Shown here: one piece after another, positions 1 to 5,365 of the stretch | How positions within the stretch are numbered: the stretch's first letter is position 1 | Layout: each line of letters opens with the position of its first letter | NCBI GenBank assembly: GCA_002429965.1 | Contig: DJBG01000074.1 | Location: forward strand, 9,771 to 15,857 | Length of the DNA: 6,087 nucleotides | Direction: 5' to 3' | Origin: Hungatella sp. UBA5982 | Lineage (GTDB): Bacteria; Bacillota; Clostridia; Lachnospirales; Lachnospiraceae | Position numbers and translations under genes: made by a program | Notes under the pieces: generated by a model | Told to the model about the DNA's origin: nothing | What the model saw: the letters and a program-made list of their open reading frames with translations, nothing else | Databases searched by the model: none

Positions 1-1
1 C

Positions 2-661
2 ATATTAAAAAAATCAAACCTGTTTTCCGGAGTCCAGCCAGAGGAGATAAGAGCAATGCTGCAATGTCTGTCGGCACGGATCAAGCATTTTAAAAAAGAG
101 GAATTTATCATAAGAAGCGGAGATTACATCCGTTCCGTCGGAATGCTTCTCTCCGGGTCCGCTCTCATCATACAGGAGGATTTCTGGGGCAAACGGACCA
201 TTATTTCCGATGTTATGCCTGGCACTATTTTTGCAGAAACCTATGCCTGCATCCCCTCCATTCCGATTGAAATGAGTGTTATCTCCGACTCTGAATGCGA
301 TGTGCTGTTTATGGATTTTAACAGGATACTGAATGTGTGCACCTCCGCATGCACCTTTCATACACGCCTGTTACAAAATTTTTTATCTTCCATTGCCAGA
401 AGGAATTTAACCCTCACGAAAAAAATGCAGCATATGTCCAAAAAGACCATCAGGGAAAAATTGCTCTCCTACCTTTCCGCCGAATCCTTAAAAGCCAATT
501 CCTCCACCTTTGATATTCCATTTAACAGGCAGCAGCTGGCGGATTACCTGTCCATTGACCGCAGCGCCCTGTCCAATGAAATGAGCAAATTACAGGACGA
601 AGGGATTTTAACCTATAAGAAGAACCGGTTTACGTTAAAAGAGGATTTTCATGAAGGATAA
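2..661 (+). CDS. Crp/Fnr-family transcriptional regulator (5' end outside window)
   Basis: This is a DNA-binding regulator with an N-terminal cyclic-nucleotide-binding-like beta-barrel and a C-terminal winged helix. The frame stays open upstream of the ATG at 56, back to the window edge. The extra residues (LKKSNLFSGVQPEEIRAM) match the usual start of this family, so the gene begins just before the window and that ATG is internal; 219 residues are visible, close to the usual 220-230. The barrel covers roughly visible residues 5-125. Its phosphate-binding cassette is degenerate (FAETYACIPSIPIEM, without the FGE...R pattern of cAMP binders), so cAMP is an unlikely ligand. The helix-turn-helix is near nt 520-600, with recognition helix DRSALSNEMSKLQ. 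The FNR-type N-terminal cysteine cluster is not visible, although scattered cysteines (C22, C83, C99, C113, C117) are. The next gene is convergent and ends at a shared terminator. The effector is unknown; a role in redox or nitrosative control is inferred from that neighbour. Confidence 0.9.
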   Translation: MLKKSNLFSGVQPEEIRAMLQCLSARIKHFKKEEFIIRSGDYIRSVGMLLSGSALIIQEDFWGKRTIISDVMPGTIFAETYACIPSIPIEMSVISDSECDVLFMDFNRILNVCTSACTFHTRLLQNFLSSIARRNLTLTKKMQHMSKKTIREKLLSYLSAESLKANSSTFDIPFNRQQLADYLSIDRSALSNEMSKLQDEGILTYKKNRFTLKEDFHEG

Positions 662-678
662 TTTTTAAATACTATATA

Positions 679-720
679 AAAAACGGAATCCGGCATCATT
701 ACCTGCCGGATTCCGTTTTT
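679..720. terminator. Bidirectional intrinsic terminator between convergent genes
   Basis: A perfect 17-bp inverted repeat (679-695 with 704-720) encloses an 8-nt loop. The GC-rich core (CGGAATCCGGCA) is flanked by A5-6 on the left and T5 on the right, so the RNA ends in a U-run on either strand. It starts 17 nt after the stop of the Crp/Fnr gene and 4 nt after the stop of the minus-strand iron-sulfur gene, so it can end both transcripts. Confidence 0.93.
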
Positions 721-724
721 AATT

Positions 725-1426
725 TTATATAATATTCCCATCAACAGAGATGGTAACTATCTGACATGGAATTTCTTTTCCGCTGTCTTCAAGGGCTCTT
801 AAGGCCGCATGTTCCAGACCGCCGCAGCATGGTACCTCCATCCGGACGACCGTAATGCTTTGAATGGCGTTGTTCTTTATGATCTCTGTCAGCTTTTCGC
901 TGTAATCCACCTGATCCAGCTTGGGACAACCCACAAGAACGATCTTATCCTTTAAGAATTTCTGATGAAAATCTCCATAAGCATAGGCGCTGCAATCCGC
1001 TGCGATCAATAAATCTGCCTCCTCAAAATAAGGAGCTCTCACAGGAACCAGCTTGATCTGAACCGGCCACTGTCTTAACTGGGACTGGATGGGAGCCTCA
1101 GCCGTTTTCTTTGCTTCAGCCGAGCGATCAATCTGCATGGCACGGCTTCCTGGACATCCGCTAAAGGAAGCGTTTCCTTTTGCCCCAGCCTTTTTCTTAT
1201 TCAATTCCACCGCCTCTTCATCATATGCGGCTGCTTCTCTTTCTACGAATATAATGGCTCCGGTAGGACATGCGGGAAGGCAGTCCCCTAGTCCATCGCA
1301 ATAGTCATCCCGCATAAGCTCTGCTTTTCCATTTACCATACCAATGGCTCCCTCGTGACATGCTGCTGCACAAAGGCCGCATCCATTGCATTTTTCTTTA
1401 TCAATCTGAATAATTCTACGAACCAT
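725..1426 (-). CDS. 4Fe-4S ferredoxin-domain protein with Cys-rich C-terminal domain
   Basis: This is a 233-aa cytoplasmic electron-transfer-type protein; no signal peptide or membrane segment is visible. The first cluster motif is canonical: C13-x2-C16-x2-C19-x3-C23 (CNGCGLCAAAC). The second is unusual, YCDGLGDCLPACP, with C43-x5-C49-x3-C53-P. The CDGLG form recurs in a known clostridial protein family, so it is not damage. After an Ala/Lys/Glu-rich linker (about 64-112) that holds an SGCPGSR segment (C91), a C-terminal domain (about 113-233) carries further cysteines at C145, C167 (GCPK) and C200-C201 (PCCGG). The paired Cys-Gly motif recalls metal or disulfide sites in other redox proteins, but its role is unknown. 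The start is supported by AGAGGAGG (complement of 1436-1443), 9 nt before the ATG. Related proteins are often found beside Fnr-type regulators and hybrid-cluster protein genes, which suggests redox or nitrosative stress metabolism; no such enzyme lies in this window. The partner is unknown. Confidence 0.88.
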   Translation of the reverse strand: MVRRIIQIDKEKCNGCGLCAAACHEGAIGMVNGKAELMRDDYCDGLGDCLPACPTGAIIFVEREAAAYDEEAVELNKKKAGAKGNASFSGCPGSRAMQIDRSAEAKKTAEAPIQSQLRQWPVQIKLVPVRAPYFEEADLLIAADCSAYAYGDFHQKFLKDKIVLVGCPKLDQVDYSEKLTEIIKNNAIQSITVVRMEVPCCGGLEHAALRALEDSGKEIPCQIVTISVDGNII

Positions 1427-1461
1427 TCCTAATATCCTCCTCTAATTTGCTTTCTGAAGTT

Positions 1462-1490
1462 ATCATACTATGATCCTGAGATTCTGTCCG
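1462..1490 (-). promoter_or_regulatory. Probable promoter of the iron-sulfur protein gene
   Basis: Read on the minus strand, there is a good -10 hexamer TATGAT (1467 down to 1462). A 17-nt spacer separates it from CGGACA (1490-1485), a weak -35 that matches TTGACA only in its last four bases. The predicted start is near 1455, giving a leader of about 30 nt before the ATG at 1426. A good -10 with a poor -35 is typical of activator-dependent promoters, and the adjoining palindrome fits that reading. Confidence 0.5.
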
Positions 1491-1503
1491 TTGTAATTAC
1501 AAC
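1490..1503. promoter_or_regulatory. Perfect 14-bp palindrome, candidate operator (GTTGTAATTACAAC)
   Basis: GTTGTAATTACAAC is its own reverse complement. Its centre (1496.5) lies 41.5 bp upstream of the predicted start site of the iron-sulfur gene, the classic position for a class II Crp/Fnr activator. The neighbouring Crp/Fnr protein is an obvious candidate binder. However, the half-site spacing is shorter than in the FNR (TTGAT-N4-ATCAA) or CRP (TGTGA-N6-TCACA) consensus, so the match to this family is inferred rather than shown. Confidence 0.5.
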
Positions 1504-1535
1504 AAAAATTTCACAAAAAATTTTCCCGTTCTAAG

Positions 1536-1565
1536 TGTTTACCTCTTTATTTTTCACGCATACTA
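1536..1565 (+). promoter_or_regulatory. Sigma-G-like (forespore) promoter of splB
   Basis: TGTTTA (1536-1541), a 17-nt spacer and CATACTA (1559-1565) match the Bacillus sigma-G pattern TGAATA-N17/18-CATACTA: the -10 is perfect and the -35 has four of six bases. Transcription would start near 1572, just before the ribosome binding site, giving a very short leader to the ATG at 1586. This agrees with the known forespore expression of spl genes by sigma-G in Bacillus. Sigma-F recognises a similar -10, so it is not excluded. Confidence 0.65.
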
Positions 1566-1585
1566 CTCCTTATTGGAGGTATCCT

Positions 1586-2581
1586 ATGTTCCCAGATAAG
1601 ATTTATTACGAACCAGAATCCCTTGAATATGAGCTGGGCCAGTGTCTAAAGGAAAAATACAGCACGATTCCATGGATTCCCATTAAAAGCCACAATAAAA
1701 TAGACGAGCTGCGCACCCGCCCAAACAAAGACTTTCCGGCCATGAAGCGCCATCTCATCATAGGGGTCCGCAAAACCCACAACTACGTTCCCAATCACAA
1801 GGTATCGGATTTTCTTGTACCTTATACCTCGTCCGGCTGCACCGCCATGTGCCACTATTGCTATCTGGTATGCAACTACAACAAATGCGCTTATTTGCGT
1901 TTATTTGTAAACCGGGAGCAGATGCTGAAAAAAATCATGGACCATGGAGCCCGCTCCGAAAAAAATTATACCTATGAAATCGGAAGCAACAGTGACCTTG
2001 TTCTTGAAAATACCATAACCGGAAATCTGGCATGGACGATTGAAGAATTCAGCAAGAGCAAATATGGATTTCTTACCTTTCCCACGAAATTCAATAAGGT
2101 AGAACCCCTTCTGGGCATCAGCCACGGCGGCCGTGTCATCATGCGGATGAGTGTCAACCCCCAGCCCATCATCTCCCGGTTTGAACCAGGTACCTCCGGC
2201 TTAGACGCCAGGATTACCGCCTTAAACAGCATGTGTGACGCCGGATACCGGGTAGGACTTTTGATCGCTCCCATCATTATGACTGAAGACTGGAAAGATC
2301 TGTATTCCCAACTGATTGATACTCTCTCAGACCGGCTTTCCCAAAAAGTAAGGGAACAGGCGCCCATTGAGATCATTTTCATGACCTACAGCTACGTTCA
2401 GAACGCGATCAACACCGATGCATTTCCTAAAGCAGAACGTCTCTATGACAAAGAACTCATGACCGGACGGGGAAAGGGAAAATACTGCTACCGGGATGAT
2501 TTAAGAAGCGACGGGGAACAGTTTTTAAGACAGCAGATTGAAGAAAAGCTAAGAGGAATGACGATCTTATATGTGGTTTAA
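1586..2581 (+). CDS. splB: Spore photoproduct lyase (radical SAM DNA repair enzyme)
   Basis: This enzyme reverses the UV-induced spore photoproduct (5-thyminyl-5,6-dihydrothymine) in spore DNA during germination, using a [4Fe-4S] cluster and S-adenosylmethionine. The protein has 331 aa (342 in B. subtilis) and similarity along the whole length: YYEPESLEYELG near the N-terminus, IGVRKT at 59-64, the radical SAM motif C85-TAM-C89-HY-C92-Y, FEPGTS at 199-204, and GRGKGKYCYRDD near the C-terminus. From my recollection of B. subtilis SplB, FEASCTSD around catalytic Cys141 aligns with YEIGSNSD (130-137) here, putting Ser134 at the cysteine position. Two extra cysteines, C96 and C101, follow the cluster motif. 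The ATG at 1586 is chosen because TTGGAGGT (1573-1580) lies just upstream; an in-frame GTG at 1535 would fall inside the promoter. No splA-like gene precedes it, and it appears to be a single-gene unit. Confidence 0.92.
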   Translation: MFPDKIYYEPESLEYELGQCLKEKYSTIPWIPIKSHNKIDELRTRPNKDFPAMKRHLIIGVRKTHNYVPNHKVSDFLVPYTSSGCTAMCHYCYLVCNYNKCAYLRLFVNREQMLKKIMDHGARSEKNYTYEIGSNSDLVLENTITGNLAWTIEEFSKSKYGFLTFPTKFNKVEPLLGISHGGRVIMRMSVNPQPIISRFEPGTSGLDARITALNSMCDAGYRVGLLIAPIIMTEDWKDLYSQLIDTLSDRLSQKVREQAPIEIIFMTYSYVQNAINTDAFPKAERLYDKELMTGRGKGKYCYRDDLRSDGEQFLRQQIEEKLRGMTILYVV

Positions 2582-2615
2582 GAAAACACCGGGAGCGATC
2601 CCTGCTCTCTTAAAA

Positions 2616-2644
2616 TGGCCGCTTCCATAAATAATGGGCGGCCA
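2616..2644 (+). terminator. GC-rich hairpin downstream of splB, possible terminator
   Basis: TGGCCGC (2616-2622) pairs with GCGGCCA (2638-2644). Inside it, CCAT (2625-2628) pairs with ATGG (2634-2637), leaving a TT bulge and a 5-nt loop. It lies 35 nt after the splB stop. No T-run follows on the plus strand, so it may protect the mRNA 3' end rather than terminate on its own. The weaker hairpin at 2591-2609 (GGGAGC/GCTCTC with one G-U pair) precedes it. Confidence 0.4.
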
Positions 2645-2697
2645 AAGATCTTCCTATGAGCCTTGGAAATTGGCGCAGTAATTGCAGCAATTCTTTG

Positions 2698-2723
2698 AAA
2701 AATAATGATAAACTATTATTTTT
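2698..2723. repeat. A/T-only 9-bp inverted repeat followed by a T-run
   Basis: AAAAATAAT (2698-2706) and ATTATTTTT (2715-2723) form a 9-bp inverted repeat around the 8-nt centre GATAAACT, with T continuing to 2724. A stem of only A-T pairs is a poor terminator, but it could assist the hairpin upstream. Alternatively it is an AT-rich operator (Fur/PerR-like boxes have this base composition), without a specific match that I would defend. Confidence 0.3.
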
Positions 2724-2746
2724 TGTCGTTTCATGTCGAATATATA

Positions 2747-2771
2747 ATTGTTATATAGATGGTATAACAAT
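2747..2771. promoter_or_regulatory. 9-bp inverted repeat ATTGTTATA-N7-TATAACAAT, candidate operator
   Basis: ATTGTTATA (2747-2755) and TATAACAAT (2763-2771) are exact reverse complements separated by TAGATGG. The repeat overlaps the end of a perfect TATAAT box (2743-2748), so a protein bound here could block a promoter reading into mcp. It could also fold as a hairpin in the leader RNA. I cannot assign a regulator family. Confidence 0.4.
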
Positions 2772-2837
2772 AAATGCAAATATTTTTAAACTGGAAAGGA
2801 GGTTCTTCTATTTTATCTGCATAAGACCTAAAAATTT

Positions 2838-2865
2838 TACTGCATAATATGCAGTATATTTTTTT
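2838..2865 (+). terminator. Terminator-like hairpin in the mcp leader
   Basis: A perfect 9-bp inverted repeat, TACTGCATA/TATGCAGTA (2838-2856, one-base centre), is followed at 2859-2865 by seven T. In RNA this gives a modest hairpin of about 7 bp with a U-run. It lies 86 nt before the mcp start and downstream of the candidate TATAAT box, so it would terminate or attenuate transcripts entering mcp unless the real mcp promoter lies after it. The stem has only three G-C pairs, so efficiency is uncertain. Confidence 0.45.
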
Positions 2866-2951
2866 CAGTCTTTGATGGTAAAATTTTCCATTTTCTCCAT
2901 CTGGGGGCTTATTTTTACTGAACAATAAATCAAAGGGAGTATATTACAATT

Positions 2952-5159
2952 ATGAAGATAATGAAAAAGCTGAAGTTCGGCAATTTAAAACTTGCTGCAA
3001 AAACCTCCATTACTACAGGAATCATTCTGGCGGCAAGCATGACATTGCTGATTACGGTCTCTGCGTTACAGGCAAGCAAAGCAGTTTCAAAGGCAATCAA
3101 CGGAGAATTTTCGGGAATATCCGCACAGAACGGCCTTATGGTACAAGCCGTAATCAATGATGCCACCGGCACTGCCAAGAATTTGCAGGATTACTTAAAC
3201 CGAGCATACAACGACAAGGACGCGATCGGTGATTGGAAAAACACTGACCGCAAGAGCCAGTTATACAATGTTCAGCTAAAGGAAGTTAATTATGCGATCG
3301 AGAATTATATCTTAAATTCTGCCTGGTCAACCGTGGGCAACAATCCTGATATCTATGGAATCGGTGCGTTTTTTGAACCTGATAAATTTGATCCTGCGGT
3401 CAAAGATTATTCTCTCTATGTGGATAAAAATGAGGCTCAAAACAAAACAGCTCAGTCCCTTGGGGCATACAGCGACTATTCTACAAAGGATTATTACAGT
3501 GTTGCCAAGGAAACAAAGGCTTCTTATATTACCGATCCTTATGTTTACGAAGGAATTATGATGAGTACCATTGCGTTCCCCATCATGAAGGGAGATGATG
3601 TCATCGGAGTAATTCTGGCCGATATCAATGTATCGAACTTTTCCAAGATTAAAACTTCGGATTCAAAATATCCCACCATGTATGTCAATATTTACACAGA
3701 AGAAAACATGACCGTCTTTGACAGCCAATCCAGCGATCACATCGGGAAAAACTTACAGGAAATGATTTCTTCTTCCGAATTTGCAAAAATTACAGCTTTA
3801 CAGCAGGCTAAAACTGAATTCCATATTGACACCAAGGGATCCAATGGAACCATGGAATCCAGACATTATTATCCGATCACCTGCGGATCACAGACCTGGT
3901 GGGCATCCAGTTGTCTGGAAAAGAGGGATTTAACAAAGGATGTAACACAGATCATTGAATTAATGATCCTTCTTGCAGTCCTTGCTCTGGTCTTTATTAA
4001 TATAGTCATCCCGGTTTTCTTAACAAAGACACTCCGCCCGATTGACGGTGTGGTGGCCGCTGCCGCCGGCATTGCGTCAGGTGACTTAGATATCCAGATG
4101 GAGGTTAAGTCTAAGGATGAAATCGGGGTACTGTCCAAGACATTTATGGAAATGGCAGAAAACTTGAGGACCATCATTCAGGATATTAAATACTTATTAG
4201 AGGAAATGAGCGGAGGCAATTTCAGGATCGATACAAAATATGAGGAGATGTACATCGGCGATTATCAGGAGATATTAATTGCTATGAGAACCATTAACCG
4301 CAATTTAAGCGATACCCTTGCGGAAATTAATACGGCCTCTGATCAGGTATCGGCAGGAGCGGGGCAGATGTCAGACAGTGCACAGACTCTAAGCCAGGGA
4401 GCGGCAGAGCAGGCAAGCTCCGTGGAAGAGCTTACGTCTACCATTACGGAAATTTCTGAAAGAATCAAAAATAATGCAGACAATGCCCGGCAGGCAAGCC
4501 GCGAATCGGAGGAATCTGGAGAGGAGGTTGCACAAAGCAACCAGCAAATGCAGCAGCTGATGAAGGCAATGGAGGAAATCACCAATACCTCTCAGGAAAT
4601 CGGTAAAATTATCCGGACCATTGATGATATTGCATTCCAAACGAACATCCTGGCTTTAAACGCCGCTGTGGAAGCGGCCCGTGCCGGCGAGGCGGGCAAG
4701 GGATTTTCTGTGGTGGCGGATGAGGTACGAAACCTTGCAGGAAAATCAGCTGAGGCCGCAAAAAATACTACGGCATTGATTGAAAGCGCTGTGGAGGCAA
4801 TTGAGAAGGGAAGGTTACTGGCCGATCAGGCTGCCGGATCTCTTCTTGAGGTTGTGGATACGTCTAAGAGCGTGGATGAAAGAATCCGGCAGATTGCAAA
4901 AGCTTCCGAGGAAGAGTCTTATGCTGTTACACAGATTGCAGCAGGACTTGAACAGATTTCATCAGTCGTACAAACCAACTCCGCAACATCAGAAGAAAGT
5001 GCGGCGGCAAGCGAGGAGCTTTCGGGACAGGCACAGATGTTAAAGAGTCTGGTAAACAGATTTAAGCTAAGAGATGCAGGAGAAAGGATTGCAGCTCATG
5101 GGGCTTTAAGTCCAGCCGTAGAACCGGCCGATGATTATGCGGCTGGCAGTAAATATTAA
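2952..5159 (+). CDS. Methyl-accepting chemotaxis protein with dCACHE-type sensor
   Basis: This is a 735-aa transmembrane chemoreceptor that controls CheA/CheW signalling to the flagellar motor. Domains in order: TM1 about 18-40; an extracellular sensor about 41-330 with the double-CACHE signature near 176-226 ([11 protein letters not shown] ... [11 protein letters not shown] ... [12 protein letters not shown]); TM2 about 334-357; HAMP about 358-411; a second HAMP-like segment about 412-458 (SGGNF ... YIGDYQEI); then the signalling coiled coil, with its conserved hairpin tip near 555-600 ([32 protein letters not shown]). Glu/Gln/Ala/Ser-rich methylation-type segments lie at about 484-495 and 650-690. 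There is no C-terminal NWETF-type CheR tether. The amino-acid-binding pattern R-x-W-Y-x-x-A reads K179-D-Y181-Y182-S-V-A185, so Arg and Trp are absent and the ligand cannot be predicted. The start at 2952 follows AAAGGGAG (2932-2939) at 12-nt spacing; the next ATG (2961) is farther away. It appears monocistronic. Confidence 0.95.
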   Translation: MKIMKKLKFGNLKLAAKTSITTGIILAASMTLLITVSALQASKAVSKAINGEFSGISAQNGLMVQAVINDATGTAKNLQDYLNRAYNDKDAIGDWKNTDRKSQLYNVQLKEVNYAIENYILNSAWSTVGNNPDIYGIGAFFEPDKFDPAVKDYSLYVDKNEAQNKTAQSLGAYSDYSTKDYYSVAKETKASYITDPYVYEGIMMSTIAFPIMKGDDVIGVILADINVSNFSKIKTSDSKYPTMYVNIYTEENMTVFDSQSSDHIGKNLQEMISSSEFAKITALQQAKTEFHIDTKGSNGTMESRHYYPITCGSQTWWASSCLEKRDLTKDVTQIIELMILLAVLALVFINIVIPVFLTKTLRPIDGVVAAAAGIASGDLDIQMEVKSKDEIGVLSKTFMEMAENLRTIIQDIKYLLEEMSGGNFRIDTKYEEMYIGDYQEILIAMRTINRNLSDTLAEINTASDQVSAGAGQMSDSAQTLSQGAAEQASSVEELTSTITEISERIKNNADNARQASRESEESGEEVAQSNQQMQQLMKAMEEITNTSQEIGKIIRTIDDIAFQTNILALNAAVEAARAGEAGKGFSVVADEVRNLAGKSAEAAKNTTALIESAVEAIEKGRLLADQAAGSLLEVVDTSKSVDERIRQIAKASEEESYAVTQIAAGLEQISSVVQTNSATSEESAAASEELSGQAQMLKSLVNRFKLRDAGERIAAHGALSPAVEPADDYAAGSKY

Positions 5160-5175
5160 TAGAAATACTCGAGTA

Positions 5176-5219
5176 GCAGTGCCGGTGCCTGGCAATTCCA
5201 GGCCTCCGGCACTGCTTTT
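5176..5219 (+). terminator. Intrinsic terminator of the mcp gene
   Basis: GCAGTGCCGG (5176-5185) pairs with CCGGCACTGC (5206-5215). Stacked inside it, GCCTGG (5187-5192) pairs with CCAGGC (5198-5203) around a 5-nt loop, with a small T / CT internal mismatch. Four T follow (5216-5219) before a G-run. It begins 16 nt after the mcp stop. The stem is very stable and the T-run short. Confidence 0.85.
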
Positions 5220-5263
5220 GGGGACAAATCCATGGAAGAAGGTTCCGGCCCGCACTCTTACAA

Positions 5264-5284
5264 TTACCAGAATTAATGTGGTAA
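5264..5284. repeat. Short inverted repeat TTACCA-N9-TGGTAA upstream of the PRD regulator
   Basis: TTACCA (5264-5269) and TGGTAA (5279-5284) are exact inverted copies, ending 9 bp before the candidate -35 of the following gene. A six-base arm can arise by chance, so this is only a possible operator, perhaps for autoregulation. Confidence 0.25.
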
Positions 5285-5293
5285 AAATGTGAA

Positions 5294-5322
5294 TGGAAAA
5301 ATCACGCCTGCCATGTTATGCT
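5294..5322 (+). promoter_or_regulatory. Probable sigma-A promoter of the PRD regulator gene
   Basis: TGGAAA (5294-5299), a 17-nt spacer and TATGCT (5317-5322) form a plausible promoter. An extended -10 element (TG at 5314-5315, one base before the hexamer) makes up for the imperfect hexamers. The predicted start near 5329 gives a leader of about 37 nt containing GAAGGAG (5353-5359). A GATAAT at 5323-5328 is an alternative -10 but has no matching -35. I see no RNA antiterminator-like hairpin or obvious CcpA site. Confidence 0.5.
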
Positions 5323-5365
5323 GATAATTAGGTTTTGCGGGACAAAAAGTGCGAAGGAGACGGCT

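Larger units (their letters stand above)
2582..2951. other. 370-bp AT-rich intergenic region and mcp leader, no convincing gene
   Basis: No supported gene lies here. In order, the region holds a weak hairpin at 2591-2609, a GC-rich hairpin at 2616-2644, and an A/T-only inverted repeat at 2698-2723. These are followed by a TATAAT box at 2743-2748, a 9-bp inverted repeat at 2747-2771, and an orphan Shine-Dalgarno-like sequence at 2795-2803. A terminator-like hairpin follows at 2838-2865, and the mcp ribosome binding site is at 2933-2939. The only open frame of any size (2656-2847) has no ribosome binding site and a low-complexity, Asn/Phe/Cys/Ile-rich product, and is judged spurious. The mcp promoter is not clear: TATAAT has only T-rich sequence at the -35 distance, and I see no good sigma-D-type motif. 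No tRNA or recognised riboswitch is visible. Confidence 0.6.

Noticed and set aside
56..661. ATG at 56 as the start of the Crp/Fnr gene
   Set aside because: The frame is open to the left edge, and the residues before this ATG (KKSNLFSGVQPEEIRA) match the conserved N-terminus of the family. No ribosome binding site fits better than a start outside the window.
1089..1304. Plus-strand frame inside the iron-sulfur gene, and other frames antisense to the main genes (14-361, 1972-2382, 3869-4177, 4343-4640)
   Set aside because: These are shadows of strongly supported genes: they lack ribosome binding sites and recognisable domains.
1535..1585. GTG at 1535 as the splB start, adding 17 residues
   Set aside because: The extra stretch overlaps the sigma-G-like promoter and has no family similarity. 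TTGGAGGT is correctly placed for the ATG at 1586.
2709..2743. Sigma-D (flagellar) promoter for mcp: TAAA (2709-2712) with GTCGAATAT (2735-2743)
   Set aside because: The spacing is 22 nt instead of about 15, and the -10 match is imperfect.
2656..2847. Small plus-strand frame of 63 codons between splB and mcp
   Set aside because: It has no ribosome binding site and a biased composition. It overlaps a promoter-like box, an operator-like repeat and the terminator-like hairpin.
2760..2951. Cyclic-di-GMP riboswitch in the mcp leader, as seen for some clostridial motility and receptor genes
   Set aside because: I found neither the conserved GEMM-I core with its GNRA tetraloop nor the class II features in the leader.
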